From Paguma larvata (taxonomy: Eukaryota > Chordata > Mammalia > Carnivora > Viverridae), in assembly GCA_030068075.1 (NCBI GenBank), contig CM057829.1:85985132-86049131 (forward strand): a stretch of DNA of 64,000 nucleotides, in the 5' to 3' direction. The notes under the pieces were generated by a model that worked only from the letters and a program-made list of their open reading frames with translations, had not been told where the DNA came from and did no database searches. Shown piece by piece: positions 24,003 to 34,906 of the stretch. Position numbers and translations under genes: made by a program. Every line of letters begins with the position of its first letter. The first letter of the stretch is position 1.

Positions 24003-24506
24003 CTGATTCTGGCCAGAACAGCTTGTAGAAAGCTCAACACCATCCTAAGTTCAGATTCTTGACAAGCTCGCAGAAGCATACTAAATCCATCATTAAGCAG
24101 TTTTTCATGGGAAGGGTGCAAACAATGGCTAGTCTCAAACACTTCTTGAACACCATCAATATAGATGGAAAGAAGTGTCCAGAGAGTCTGTCTTTGTCCC
24201 ATTTCATCATTCTTAGATACCAAGAATTCTTTTGCTTTCTCTCGGAATGCACTTGAAAATTTCTCAGCCAAAATGCCAATGTCCAGATTTTTCTGGGTAT
24301 ACATTAAGAGGAAGGCCACTTGACCCTTCCAAATGAGGGGAGAGTTTATAAAGGTAGGTTTGAGGAAATTCAAGAGGCCTAACACATGACTTGCTACATC
24401 TTCCACTTCTGCAACAGCTGCTAACAGTAGAAAAAGGTTGAAAAAGTTCTGAAGACCAACTTCAGTTAGTTCTTCCATTCTTTTTTGATGGAATTTAGAA
24501 TATATT
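24003..24506 (-). CDS. MMS22L: MMS22L coding exon 12 of 12 in window
   Basis: 504 nt, the largest exon here. It has one base completing Arg, 167 whole codons, and two bases of another Arg. Acceptor TTATGTTTTACAG, donor ATCAG|GTATGT. It reads IYSKFHQKRMEELTEVGL, a leucine-rich helical stretch (FFNLFLLLAAVAEVEDVASH), AFREKAKEFLVSKND, LLSIYIDGVQEVFETSH, EKLLNDGFSMLLRACQ and FLQAVLARI. About residues 510-676. The KPTFINSPLIWKG segment is two residues shorter than the human version I remember. The following exon (expected to begin near SMHQQL) is not in the window. Confidence 0.97.
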
Positions 24507-24868
24507 CTGTAAAACATAAAAAAAAATTACTTAAAAAATTTTCAGTCACAAATATCCACCTTTTAAAATAACAGTTCATTCAATACTCCTAACAGTCTCA
24601 TTACTTTAAATTTAGCTAATTCTTCATTATGATGCTGCCATTGTCACTTTTTCTACTTCGAAAACACTCACGGAATACCCATACCTTCAAATTTCTCAGT
24701 AACACAGCAATCATCTATGAGTGAATAAAAGGATTCAGCGGTCTTCCCTGAAGGACAGTATAAGTTCTTTTCATATAGTACATGGCTTTTCCTGTTACTT
24801 TACTACTCTTAATCACCTTTCTTTTTAACTTTTTATTGACATATAAGAAAGAATATATATCCCCCTTT

Positions 24869-25054
24869 TTAAAGTTTATTTATTTATTTTGGGGGGGCGG
24901 AGAGAGAGAGAGAGAGAAAGAGAGAGAATCCCAAGCAGGCTCCATGCCACGAGCGCATTGCCTGACGCTGGGCTCAAATCTACGGACCATGAGATCATGA
25001 TCTGAGCTGAAACCAAGAGATGGACACTTAACAGAATGAGCCACCCAGGCACCA
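24869..25054 (-). mobile_element. feline-type SINE, gene-sense
   Basis: TTTAAAGTTTATTTATTTAT, (GA)n, CCCAAGCAGGCTCCATGCC, GAGATCATGATCTGAGCTGA, GAGCCACCCAGGCACC. Flanks show an imperfect duplication (AATATATATCCCCCTTT before, AAATATATACTCCTTT after). Inserted in an old L1-like stretch. Confidence 0.9.
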
Positions 25055-25780
25055 CAAATATATACTCCTTTAAGTACAATTTGATGTGCTTTAAAGAAAT
25101 CTTAAGGGAACAATTTTATAATAATTTTCCTTAAACTCTTTCTCCTTCTACCCCTCACAAAGACCTGCTCTTGCTATAACTATACCTAAGACAGTTCAAC
25201 GTGCTAGAAAAATTATTTTTACTTATTCATAAAGTAAAATCGTTAATGTTTAAATGTGCAAGACTAGCCATTTAAAAATCTGTGTTAATATAATTTACTA
25301 GTCAAAGGGATTACTCCATCGATTAGGGGATTAGGATAGTAATAATAGAACTGTTACTGAATAAATTCCAAATATTTAATTTAGATAAAAGTTCTAAGTA
25401 TTATGTCTTCCACAAAATGATTTAAGATTCAAAGATAAACTGGCAAACAGAACAAAACAAAACAAAATAAAAACTACTGTTTGAGCCACATAATTTTTGA
25501 AGGTTTAACAAAGCTGCCATTAAAAAAAGTATACGCTAAAAAAAATTCTAATGTATTACCATCATCTTGCAAGCAGTATGTGGCAATGAAACAGGAATTT
25601 CATTTATCTAGAACATGAAGGTATTCTTACTCTGCTGCAAGAGCTCCTATTATACAAACTGAGTAAGTGGTAGGGGGCAGTGTATTGTATAAGGATACCT
25701 AGAAAAAAGGCTAATAGATAAAGGAAGTAGAACAAGGGAAGACCATTAAAACTCATATCTGTTTAACAAGCAAAATTCTT

Positions 25781-25803
25781 AAACAACAACAACAACAACA
25801 ACA
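25781..25803. repeat. (AAC)n microsatellite
   Basis: About seven AAC units in a row. Confidence 0.95.
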
Positions 25804-26363
25804 AAAAAGAAAAGGAACAGCCAAAATGACTAAAAGTTTATTTTACCAAACCAGAAATGAAAACTGGGCATACTTCCCAAATGAGAACATTCGAGTTATT
25901 TGGTTCTATCTTCTGGTTAGTTTTCATTCAAGGAAGAAGGGCTAATGGGACTGCTGAATTCAAAGAACACAGAATTTTATAGATTGACTCTATTACCTGC
26001 CAGTGTATGATTTGGAGATGTTTTCTATTTCAATTTATGCATTGAATTATATAATAACATTACAATTAATTTTGGCAAGAAAAAGAACAGTTCTTTAATA
26101 TATTTAATATACAGAATTCAATCTTTAGGACGGAGCAGATAAACTAAAATCTTCCCCATTATATACACTAGGTTTGCTCCTTACTATAATAAATTGGCAG
26201 GATCAAAAGGCTGCATGTTTTGTTGTCCTGTACACACCAGGGAATACATTTTAAATGTATAAACCATAAAGACTTCCAAGCACAAGTCGACTTAAAAAAT
26301 ACAAACAGTAAGTAACACTTCTTCAAAGTGAACATTCATGACAAAGAAATATATGGCACATAC

Positions 26364-26590
26364 CTTCCTTTGACTTGTTTCCAAGGATGAGGGCCATTGT
26401 TCATCATTGCTTTTTTAACAACTTTTGCCAAAATGCAAAGAAAAATGGTGTAACTACTGCTGGATTTGTACAGGTCATGATCTTGTTTATCACAACAGCA
26501 GGTCTTCACCATTTCTAGCATAGACAGGGGTGACTTAATGATATGTGTAAGGCCTTTCAAAGGAAGCCAAGAGATGCTGAAAGAACTATT
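26364..26590 (-). CDS. MMS22L: MMS22L coding exon 11 of 12 in window
   Basis: 227 nt: 75 whole codons plus two bases of an Arg codon. Acceptor TTTTTCTTTTAG, donor AAG|GTATGT. It reads NSSFSISWLPLKGLTHIIK, SPLSMLEMVKTCCCDKQ, DHDLYKSSSSYTIFLCILAK, VVKKAMMNNGPHPWKQVKG. About residues 434-508. The CCC run, the SSSSYTIFLCILAKVVKKAM segment and GPHPWKQVKGR match human MMS22L closely. A long AT-rich run (poly-A in genomic sense) sits directly upstream of the acceptor polypyrimidine tract. Confidence 0.96.
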
Positions 26591-26744
26591 CTAAAAGAAA
26601 AAAAAATATATATGTATATATAAAGTCCAAGTAAATAAAAATGCAAATACCAATTAGCTCATTAAAAGTTTGACTTGCCTTGATCACATAAATTACAGAC
26701 ATTACTAAACATCCTGCCAAAATAAAATTCCACAAAAGTAGAGA

Positions 26745-27690
26745 CACCAAGGGGTGTTCAAGTTCCTAAAACATCTCCAAAAGGTCTTTTTTAACAGTTG
26801 GTCTGCCCAAATTAGGATACAAATAAGATCCATCCATTGCATTTGGTTGCTTTGCTTCTTTAATCTCTTTTATAAGTTTCCCAGAGTTTATGTCATATCA
26901 TTTATTTTTATATCAGGTCATTTATTGTGTAGAATTTTCTCCAATCTGGATTTAGCTGCTTGTATCTCCTTAGTGTCATGTAATGTATTCTTTTATCCCC
27001 TATCTTTTCTGAAAGTTGGTAGCTATACCTAGAGGACTGATCAGATTCATGCAAGTTGAGTCTTTTGATAAGAATCTTCCATTGGTAGTACTGGGCACTT
27101 CCTGCTGCAATTAGGAAAGAGGCACATTAAGTTGTGTTATTTCTTTTGTGATGTTAAGATTGAGGGTCTTATCAACCTGATCTATTAATCTGAGTGATCC
27201 CCAAGACTCTCACTGAACAATTTTAGCAGCCATTCATTGATGATCACTGACCAGATGCCTTACTTCATCAGATGTACAAAATAGTGATTTTCTAATTCTA
27301 TCATTACTTCTCAATTAGCTTATTAGAAATTTGGTTATCCTTAAATATAGTTTACATTCTCATTTACAGTTTTCAGAATGAAGGTTGTTGTTTTTTTTTT
27401 CCAGAAAAGTAGCTTTTCTAAAGGCACCATGAACTCAAGGATTTAAACGCATTTGATAAGTTTTAATCTACAGCAATCATTATTCTTTCTTATGCTCAAA
27501 TGTACCCAGCACCGGAGCAATGGGACCACCTTCTGCCATGACTCCATCTTACTTTGATATTTCCTGGCTTTCAGATATGACAAGACACTGTGGACTCATT
27601 TTGTACACATGTCGTCTCAGAACTAGAATGGGTCATTTTTCTAATCAGCCTGAAATTATGCTTGAGAAAGGTGTTTTTTTTTTTTTTTAA
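26745..27690 (-). mobile_element. ancient LINE-1 3' region, gene-sense
   Basis: Plus-strand wording GGTCTGCCCAAATTAGGATAC, CATTGCATTTGGTTGCTTTG, TTTTGATAAGAATCTTCCAT, GGTAGTACTGGGCACTTCC, CAGATGTACAAAATAGTGAT, TTTTCTAATTCTATCATTAC, CCGGAGCAATGGGACCACC matches, in reverse, the long 3' region of old mammalian L1 (L1M). Heavily decayed. Confidence 0.6.
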
Positions 27691-28119
27691 TAAGCTCCAT
27701 TATGTATAAACCTAATCCAGTAATTTACTTGTAAATCTCCCATTTCCATTTTCTATCTTGATTGAAGGGTTCACTATTTACTCAGGAACTCAAATACTCC
27801 AAATCTTCTTTCTACACATAATGGGTAACTAAATCCTATAAAACTACCTTTATAATTTTTATTTTCCAAACATATCCTCTCCTTTCTAAATCCATTGCCC
27901 TTATTTTACTCACTCACTGCATTGTTAGCATTTATTATGACATTGGACTACTAATTTAGCACCCAATTTATTTATACTATTTTCAGAAAACTTTCTCATA
28001 CACGTACCTAATATGTCACATCCTTGGTTTCCTATGTCTCTGGAATAAATCATAGGATTTATTGATTGATTGATTATCTTCGACCCTACATAATCTAGTC
28101 ACTGACTATCCTCTCTATG

Positions 28120-28505
28120 TTCCTTATTTGCTGTCTCTCCCCATAGTCATCTCAGACTGATCATTCAAAACTATTAAACATGGTAGGAAAAGATCAAGCT
28201 TTTTATGTGTTCATATGTTTGTTCATAGTGTTCCTTTTGCCTGAATACTCCATGTCTTCTATACTTGGAAAATTCTACTCATTCTTCAGTTAAAAAATTA
28301 CGACCTCATAAAGTCTTCCACAAGTCTATACACTGGGTCAGACACTCTGTCTTTGGACATTCCACAGTAGTGTAACTTCTTCCCCATAATGCCCACTAGC
28401 CTATAAGCAGCTTAAATGCCAAGACTATGTCTTATTCAGGATAGCACTGACTGTTCAAAGTGTTGCAAGCAATCAGTAATTGTTAGAAAACATTTATAAA
28501 TGAGG
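28120..28505 (+). mobile_element. L2 LINE 3' fragment
   Basis: GTTCCTTTTGCCTGAATACTC, TTCTTCAGTTAAAAAATTACG, TAAGCAGCTTAAATGCCAAGA, TATGTCTTATTCAGGATAGC follow the L2 order. No coding potential. Confidence 0.65.
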
Positions 28506-28778
28506 ATTAAAAAAATATCTTTCTAGTACAATTTTGGCTTCTTTGCTTACTCTCACTCTTAAGTGAAAAGAGACACAAATGTTCCATTCCTTTATGTCAA
28601 TGCTCTATAGACAATGTTTACAAAAGATAAAACTATTTTTGAGCTACTCTAATCTACTTTGAAAAATTAACTTTTTAAGAAAAATCTGTAACTTTTCATA
28701 ATTAAACCATAAAAACATTCCTCAGATATGTACAAATTCTTCAAACCCCTGGAACATATTCATATTTTATTTACTCAC

Positions 28779-28898
28779 CAGGTTCTTACTATAATATTCC
28801 CATAGAATGGTGACGACTGAAATGTTTGGCTCCCAGAAATCACAAAGTGTCAAACAACAGTGCAGATGCATTCGTAATTGTTCTTCTGGTATACCATC
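28779..28898 (-). CDS. MMS22L: MMS22L coding exon 10 of 12 in window
   Basis: 120 nt, 40 whole codons, acceptor TTTATTTTTTAG, donor CTG|GTGAGT (near consensus). It reads DGIPEEQLRMHLHCCL, TLCDFWEPNISVVTIL, WEYYSKNL. About residues 394-433. LHCCLTLCDFWEPNI and ILWEYYSKNL are family hallmarks. The first residues, DGIPEEQL, differ from the human GVILEEQL I recall. Last of four consecutive phase-0/0 exons. Confidence 0.95.
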
Positions 28899-29524
28899 CT
28901 AAAAAATAAACTGAAATTGTGGGAAAGTAAATGGGCTCTGGCAACATGAATATGATTGCTTGATAAGCACCGGATAACCTGCCTTTAAAAAGAGTATGAC
29001 TACATATCACCACATCATACCGGCTCTCATCTTCAGACCAGAAGATCTAAATCAGGATAGGCTATACTTCTAAAAATGTGCTTTAGAGACCATTCACATA
29101 TTCAGATGATAGAAATTACATAACTCATTATGACTTTTAACACAATTATTTAAAAATTAAAGGTGTTTGTGATGGAGTGATTATGAGAAGGTGTATATAA
29201 CCTAAATTGCTTAAGGAGGAAAGTTTGGACATGGAGGAAGACAGAAAATGGAAAACATCCAACAGTGACGAGCAGAATGAAAGTGAAAAGAAAAATGAAA
29301 AACTGTAAAGTATAACCATGGAAAGTGGGCGAAGATAAGTATGGGAAAATCTGATTAGATGTGAGGATATTAAGAAATTTAGAGGACAGAGTGGTTACAT
29401 GCAATAAAGTTGGGGTCACTAATAAAAATAATATATAGGTATAAAAAATGATCTTAGTGCTACAACTTTCAAAGAATAAAGGGAACCAAACATGAGCAGA
29501 TTTTTTTGGTAACCATTAACTCTT

Positions 29525-29790
29525 AGTAATCCTTTAGAATATACTCAGGCTTCAAGTCCTCATGGAAACTTACTAACTTCTACACTAACAGTGACCCTTC
29601 TGTATGCTCCACAGTATCCTATGCACACCTGTATCATAGCATTTATCTTGTTAAATTTAATGTTTACCTACTTTCAAGGGTCTATAAACTCTGAGAATTA
29701 GGATAATTTCCCCAGGGTCCAGCACACTGCCTGGTTTGCCAAACAAACTCCATAAGTATTTCATGAAAAGTGAGATCTTGTGCCTCTTTT
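29525..29790 (+). mobile_element. L2 LINE 3' end
   Basis: CATAGCATTTATCTTGTTAA, TCTATAAACTCTGAGAATTA, AGGGTCCAGCACACTGCCTG is the L2 3' signature. Confidence 0.6.
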
Positions 29791-30470
29791 TACCAAGTAG
29801 CTGTATGGCTTAGGAAAAGAAACTTAGCTTCTCAATTAGACAATGAAGCTCATTTAACCAAAGAAGAGAAGTTTCTGACCATCACTAACATTCTTTGATT
29901 TTATTGTGAAAATATTAAACAAGACCTGGGCTCATTCCTGTGGCATACTACTCGGATAAATTAAAGCATACTGATTTCAACACACTTCAAGGATTTGGGA
30001 CTCCGAAGGCAATCATACATGCCACTCTATTCCCCTTTCCAAAAACAGAAGGCAAAAGAAACGAACATTTAATGCACACCAGATTTGATCAAGATTACTC
30101 TTAGTGACCAGACCAAGATTTGAGTCAAAGTTTGTGAGGCCAGAACCCACATTCTTTCCATTGTGCCCAATCAAAAAATTAAATACGGTAAATTCCGAGA
30201 GATTTTTTTATTTTTTTAAAGGAAAGGAGATAAACTTCCATTTTTTCCCCCTGCTGGTGGCTACAGATTATAATGAAAAGAAATGGCTCAGAAAATAACA
30301 TCTTCTCCACAGTTTGGGCAGGATTGGGTAATCAGTCAGTTGACTAGGACTTAAAAATCAAGTTTTGTTTAGCTTATAATTAATTACAGTTAGTATTTGT
30401 TACAAAATACATTTTCATTTTCTGTATATTCATTTATTGTTTCTTTTGAGCTATTTTCCCTTAGTTTTTT

Positions 30471-30693
30471 TTTAAAGAAAATTTTTTTTAATGTTTATTT
30501 TCAAAAGAGAGACACGAGACATGAGGGGAGGGGCAGAGACAGAGGGAAACACAGAATATGAAGCAGGCTCCAGGCTCCAAGCTGTCAGCACAGAGCCCAA
30601 TGCAGGGTTCGAACTAACAGACTGGGAGATCATGACTTGAGCTGAAGTCAGATGCTTAATGGGATCCTAAACCTGAGCCACCCAGGCACTCCT
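30471..30693 (-). mobile_element. feline-type SINE with 13-bp TSD, gene-sense
   Basis: TTAATGTTTATTTTCAAAAG, GAAGCAGGCTCCAGGCTCC, CTGTCAGCACAGAGCCCAAT, GAGCCACCCAGGCACTCC. Direct repeat CCCTTAGTTTTTT at 30458-30470 and 30694-30706. Confidence 0.93.
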
Positions 30694-31179
30694 CCCTTAG
30701 TTTTTTCTTGAAAATTCCCTTCAAAAATGTGTGTGCGAACAACGGCTGAATTAAGTAGAAAGAATTTGCCTATCTTCAAATCCAGATAATCAAAGAGGTA
30801 CAAATACAAAACAGGAGAAGAGGAGCAGAGATATCTTAGCTTAAATTCGTAATGAGAAAACAGAAGCTGAAATACAGTGAGGAGGAGTACTGGAGAACTC
30901 CTGTGCTTATTAATTTCTTCCTGCCTTACATTTTCCCATCATCACACACTTACTGGAGAGGGGGGAAAAAAAGAAAAAAAAAAACCCACAAGAAACAAAT
31001 AAACAAAGAAAAATATGGAAATTTGAGATGCTTCCCACAAGTATCATCAAAATACATCCAGAAACCAAAATGGATTATTAATTAAACACACAGCAGCAAA
31101 GAAGCTTTAAAACAGAAATTAGGGACAAAAATAGTTTAATTCAGAATCCAACAAAATCACATGCTTTGAGAGAGCACAT

Positions 31180-31370
31180 TCTGAATAAAACACATAGGAA
31201 GACTCAAATTCCAGCTTTGCCACTTCTTAGTTGCCTATATATGAACATGGACAAACTCCTTAACCCTATCAGGCCTTTGTTTCTTAACTGCAAAATGGAA
31301 CTTTAAAGGACTGCCATATACAATAAGAGGAAGAATGTACATTAAGCGCTAAGTATAGTACTTGCATAGG
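31180..31370 (-). mobile_element. MIR SINE fragment
   Basis: AAATTCCAGCTTTGCCACTT, CTTAACCCTATCAGGCCTTT, TTCTTAACTGCAAAATGGAA is the reverse-oriented MIR order. Confidence 0.75.
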
Positions 31371-31550
31371 GATGGCTGTCACTGTGTTGTCTGTAAGAGA
31401 GATGTATTTTTTTAGGCCAAACGATGATCAAACAATAAATGCAACAGGTTCTCAGTATTGTACCCTAAGCTGATATATTTCAGTTCTGTGTCTAGATCCA
31501 TGCCCTCTGAATAAAGAATTTTAAATAAACCAGGTTTGGGCCTCTTTTCT

Positions 31551-31770
31551 TTTCTTTTTTTTTTTTTTTTAATTTCTTTTAACGTTTTTTATTTATTTTT
31601 GAGAGACAGAGAGTGAGGCAGAGAGAGAGGGAGACACAGAATCTGAAGCAGGCTCCAGGCTCTGGGTCGTCAGCACAGAGCCCGACTCCGGGCTCAAACT
31701 CACAGACTGTGAGATCATGACCTGAGCTGAAGTCGGCCGCTTAACTGACTGAGCCACCCAGGCGCCTTGA
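31551..31770 (-). mobile_element. feline-type SINE with 12-bp TSD, gene-sense
   Basis: Near-consensus minus-strand copy: TTTTTATTTATTTTTGAGAG, AAGCAGGCTCCAGGCTCTGG, CAGCACAGAGCCCGACTCCG, GAGCCACCCAGGCGCC. Direct repeat GGCCTCTTTTCT at 31539-31550 and 31771-31782. Confidence 0.94.
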
Positions 31771-31981
31771 GGCCTCTTTTCTACATAGTCTTACACCTGC
31801 CTGTTTCAATCCCAGAGGCTACGCTACTCAACTTCTGCATTTTTCACAAGACCCTATGGATGCTCTGCATGTATCATCTCTGCTGGGTGAGCATGTATAA
31901 ACTAATTAATGAGAAAGCTATCCCAGGACATTCCATAGTGCCTGCTCCTGATCTCCTGATTCTATAGTGCCTGCTTTAGTC

Positions 31982-32267
31982 CTTTATTTTTAATAACTTT
32001 TTAAAACTTTTATTTATTATTTTTGGAGACAGAGAGAAAAAGAGAGTGAGCGAGCACACAAGAGGGGGAAGGGCAGAGAGAGAGAGAGAGAAAGAGAAAG
32101 AGAGAGAGAGAGAGAGACAGACAGACAGGCAGGCAGAATCTGAAGTAGACTATAGGCTCTGAGCTGTCAGCACAGAGCCCCAATGAGGGGCTCAAAACCA
32201 CAAACCAGGAGATCATGACCTGAGCCAAAGTTGGATACTTAACCGACTGAGCCATTCAGGCACCCCT
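31982..32267 (-). mobile_element. feline-type SINE with expanded GA tract, gene-sense
   Basis: CTTTTATTTATTATTTTTGG, then an expanded (GA)n and (GACA/GGCA)n at 32071-32137, AGCTGTCAGCACAGAGCCCC, GAGCCATTCAGGCACCCC. Direct repeat CTGCTTTAGTC at 31971-31981 and 32268-32278. Confidence 0.93.
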
Positions 32268-32402
32268 CTGCTTTAGTCTATTTTAAAGAATGTGTTCCCA
32301 TCTTTATTTTGAAGTATCAAATTTAGGCATATTAAATTTGGGTATATACCATACATGATATTCTGAGCTAAACTAAACTGAACTAAAAATGAAAACAATT
32401 TT

Positions 32403-32814
32403 CTTTTACAGCCAACATACATGAAAATATGCTCAATATCACTAATCATTAGGGAAATGCAAATCAGAACTGTACTGAAGTATCACCTCGCACCTGTCAG
32501 AATGGCTAAAACCAACAACACAAGCAACAACAAGTGTTAGTGAGGATACAGAGAAAAAGGAACCCTCTTGCACTGGTGGTAGGAATGCAGTCCGGTGCAG
32601 CCACTCTGGAAAACAGTATGGAGGCTCCTTAAAAAGTTAAAAATGGAATCAGCATATGATCTAGTAATTGCACTACTGAGTATTTGAAATACTCAAAGAA
32701 TATGAAAATACTTATTTGAAAGGATATATGCAGCCCTATGTTTCTGGCAGCATTATTTACAATAGCCGAATTATGTACGCAGTCCAAGCGTTCATCAATA
32801 GATGAATGGATAAA

Positions 32815-32865
<51 letters not shown>

Positions 32866-33252
32866 GAATAGTACTCAACCACAAAAAAAGAATCAAACCT
32901 TGCTATCTGCAAAAACATGGATGGAGCTAGAGTAAGAGTATAATGATAAGCAAAAAAAGCCACTCAGAGAGAAATAAATACCATATGATTTCACTCATAC
33001 ATAAAATTTAAAAAACAGAACAAACAACGAGAAAAAAAAAGACAAACCAAAAACCAGACTTTTAAATACAGAGGACAAACATTTGGTTACCAGAAGGCAG
33101 GGGAGTTGGGGGATGGTGAAATAGGTGAAGGGAATTAAGAGTATACTTATCATGATGAGCATTGGAGTAATATATGGAATTGTTGAATCACTACTTTGTA
33201 CATCTGAAATTAATATAACACTATTTTAATTATACTGGAATTAAAAAAAAAT
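32403..33252 (+). mobile_element. LINE-1 3' end, younger carnivore type
   Basis: About 850 bp with little decay: ATCATTAGGGAAATGCAAAT, CTGTCAGAATGGCTAAAACC, GGAACCCTCTTGCACTGGTG, GCCACTCTGGAAAACAGTAT, AACATGGATGGAGCTAGAGT, ATATGATTTCACTCATACAT, AATTATACTGGAATTAAAAA, poly-A. It starts within ORF2 and includes the 3' UTR. 5'-truncated and inactive. It is closer to the active carnivore L1 consensus than the copy at 17265-18345. Confidence 0.9.
32816..32861. repeat. (CA)n microsatellite inside the L1
   Basis: 46 bp of uninterrupted CA, located where the L1 ORF2 sequence normally has a short TATATACA run (after GGATAAAGA). Confidence 0.97.
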
Positions 33253-33260
33253 TATTCTTA

Positions 33261-33436
33261 GAGCGCCTGGGTGGCTCAGTTGGCTAAGCATCCGACTCTT
33301 GGCTTCGGCTTGGGTATGATCTCATGGTTCGTGAATTCAAACCCTGCATCAGGCTCCACGCTGGCAGTGTGGAGCCTGCTTGGCATTCTCTCTCTATGCC
33401 TCTCTCTCTCAAAATAAATAAATGTAAAAAAAAAAT
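33261..33436 (+). mobile_element. feline SINE abutting an L1 tail
   Basis: AGCGCCTGGGTGGCTCAGTT, CTAAGCATCCGACTCTTGG, CTGGCAGTGTGGAGCCTGC, CAAAATAAATAAATGTAAAA. It starts eight bases after the poly-A of the L1 at 32403-33252, suggesting insertion into or beside that tail. No clean TSD. Confidence 0.92.
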
Positions 33437-33671
33437 GTATTTTTTTAGCTTTTTTCATAAAAATGGCAATTTAACAATTGACGGTTCATTTCTTTATGAA
33501 TAACCTACCTAGAAGTCATCAGAAGAAGAAAATTTATTTGCAACCTAAATAATAACCGTTAGTCTGCCTGATTGGATTTATTTTTAGGATTAGATAAAGA
33601 AAGTTGAAATTCAATATCCCAGTCAAGATCCTTCTGTCCAAGAAACATAATGATTTTAAATAAGTTATTAG

Positions 33672-33898
33672 GGGGCGCCTGGGTGGCTCAGTCGATTAAG
33701 TGTCCGACTTTGGCTCAGGTCATGATCTTGAGGTTTGTGAGTTTGAGCCCACCGTTGGGCTCTGTGCTAACAGCTCAGAGCCTAGAACCTGCTTCAGATT
33801 CTGTGTCTTCTCTCTCTCTGCCTCTCCGCTGCTCACACTCTGTCTCTCTCTCAAAAGTAAATAAACATTTTAAAAATTAAAAATAAATGAATAGGAAT
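33672..33898 (+). mobile_element. feline-type SINE with 14-bp TSD
   Basis: GGGGCGCCTGGGTGGCTCAG, CCGACTTTGGCTCAGGTCAT, CTAACAGCTCAGAGCCTAGA, AAAAGTAAATAAACATTTT. Flanks AAATAAGTTATTAG (33658-33671) and AAATTAGTTATTAG (33899-33912) differ at one base. Confidence 0.94.
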
Positions 33899-34798
33899 AA
33901 ATTAGTTATTAGATTATTATCCCATATCATTGATATCTAATCACATTCTAAGTTGTTTTGGCCTTGGACTCTTCAGATTCCTCAGCAAAGAAGAATATTA
34001 GGCTTGTTTTGGATATCTTCTTATACCCTTCCACAACCTTTAGTAGGAAATTGTTTCTATGATGTCAGAAAATGAAGCTTTAAAAAACAGGTAGTATAAA
34101 ACTAAAAATCTCCCTTTTCATATGAAAACAATAATGCTGTTTTAAAGGTAGAACAAATGTTTACTGTCAGCATACACAAATATTAAATAGTATTGCCTCT
34201 AAAAAACAGTAAAGGTAATTACTTAACTATTCAATCGTACCTATATCAGCAAAATTAAATAATAAATGTTCTTTTTACTAACAAAGCTCAATGTCTGTTT
34301 CTAGAAAATCCTTTCTGGCTAGAAAAAGATTTGGAACATTATTTGCTTAATTACAACTACAGCAGCGTGCCTACAGATTATATTTGATGCCTGCTCTATA
34401 TGAGGAATATATGTTTTTTAAATACTGCAAATGGACTCTTTCACTGTTGGAGATAAAGTCAAAGCACATGGGCACGGGCAGATTTTAATTTACCTCAATG
34501 GGGGAAAACAGATATAATCAAACCGATAGTTCTATCCAAACATATTATTTATTTTTTATGACCACCTACTGCACCCACAAAATTGATTTCAAGAACTCCA
34601 GCAAGTAGTATTATACTACTTATAAAAATCTAATTTGATACAATCAAGGCATGACAAAATTGAAAGATCACTAGGGAAAATGGACTACTTCTTTCTAAAC
34701 ATTGTAATGACATCTCTCACAGGAAAAATTACTTTGACTTTACATTACATCTAAATTCCCAGAGAAAGGTTTTTGGACTCACTAGACTATCTCTATTT

Positions 34799-34906
34799 CT
34801 AGGGTGCCTGGCTTCTCCCAGTTTGCCCAGGACTTTCCTGGTTTTAGCACTGAAAGTCCCACATTCTGGGAAACCACAAGCCAGGCAAATCCTGATGGTC
34901 ATACTA
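34799..34906 (+). mobile_element. small DNA-transposon-like relic
   Basis: AGGGTGCCTGGCTTCTCCCA, GTTTGCCCAGGACTTTCCTG, GTTTTAGCACTGAAAGTCCC, GGGAAACCACAAGCCAGGC and CCTGATGGTCATAC resemble a common short element whose two ends are complementary (AGGGTGACCAT...ATGGTCACCCT). Family name not asserted. Confidence 0.5.

Larger units (their letters stand above)
24507..26363 (-). other. MMS22L intron 11 (1857 bp)
   Basis: Contains one sense SINE (24869-25054) inserted in what looks like an old L1-derived stretch, and an (AAC)n microsatellite (25781-25803). The rest is unremarkable. Confidence 0.8.
26591..28778 (-). other. MMS22L intron 10 (2188 bp)
   Basis: Almost filled by ancient repeats: a LINE-1 3' region in gene-sense orientation (26745-27690) and an L2 fragment (28120-28505). 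No young SINE. Confidence 0.75.

Noticed and set aside
24034..24279. Other-frame ORFs over exon 12 (24034-24279 minus, 24059-24256 plus)
   Set aside because: Shadows of the MMS22L exon. The in-phase frame matches the family, these do not.
32629..32963. Frames containing long Cys-Val or Thr-His runs
   Set aside because: Translations of the (CA)n microsatellite.
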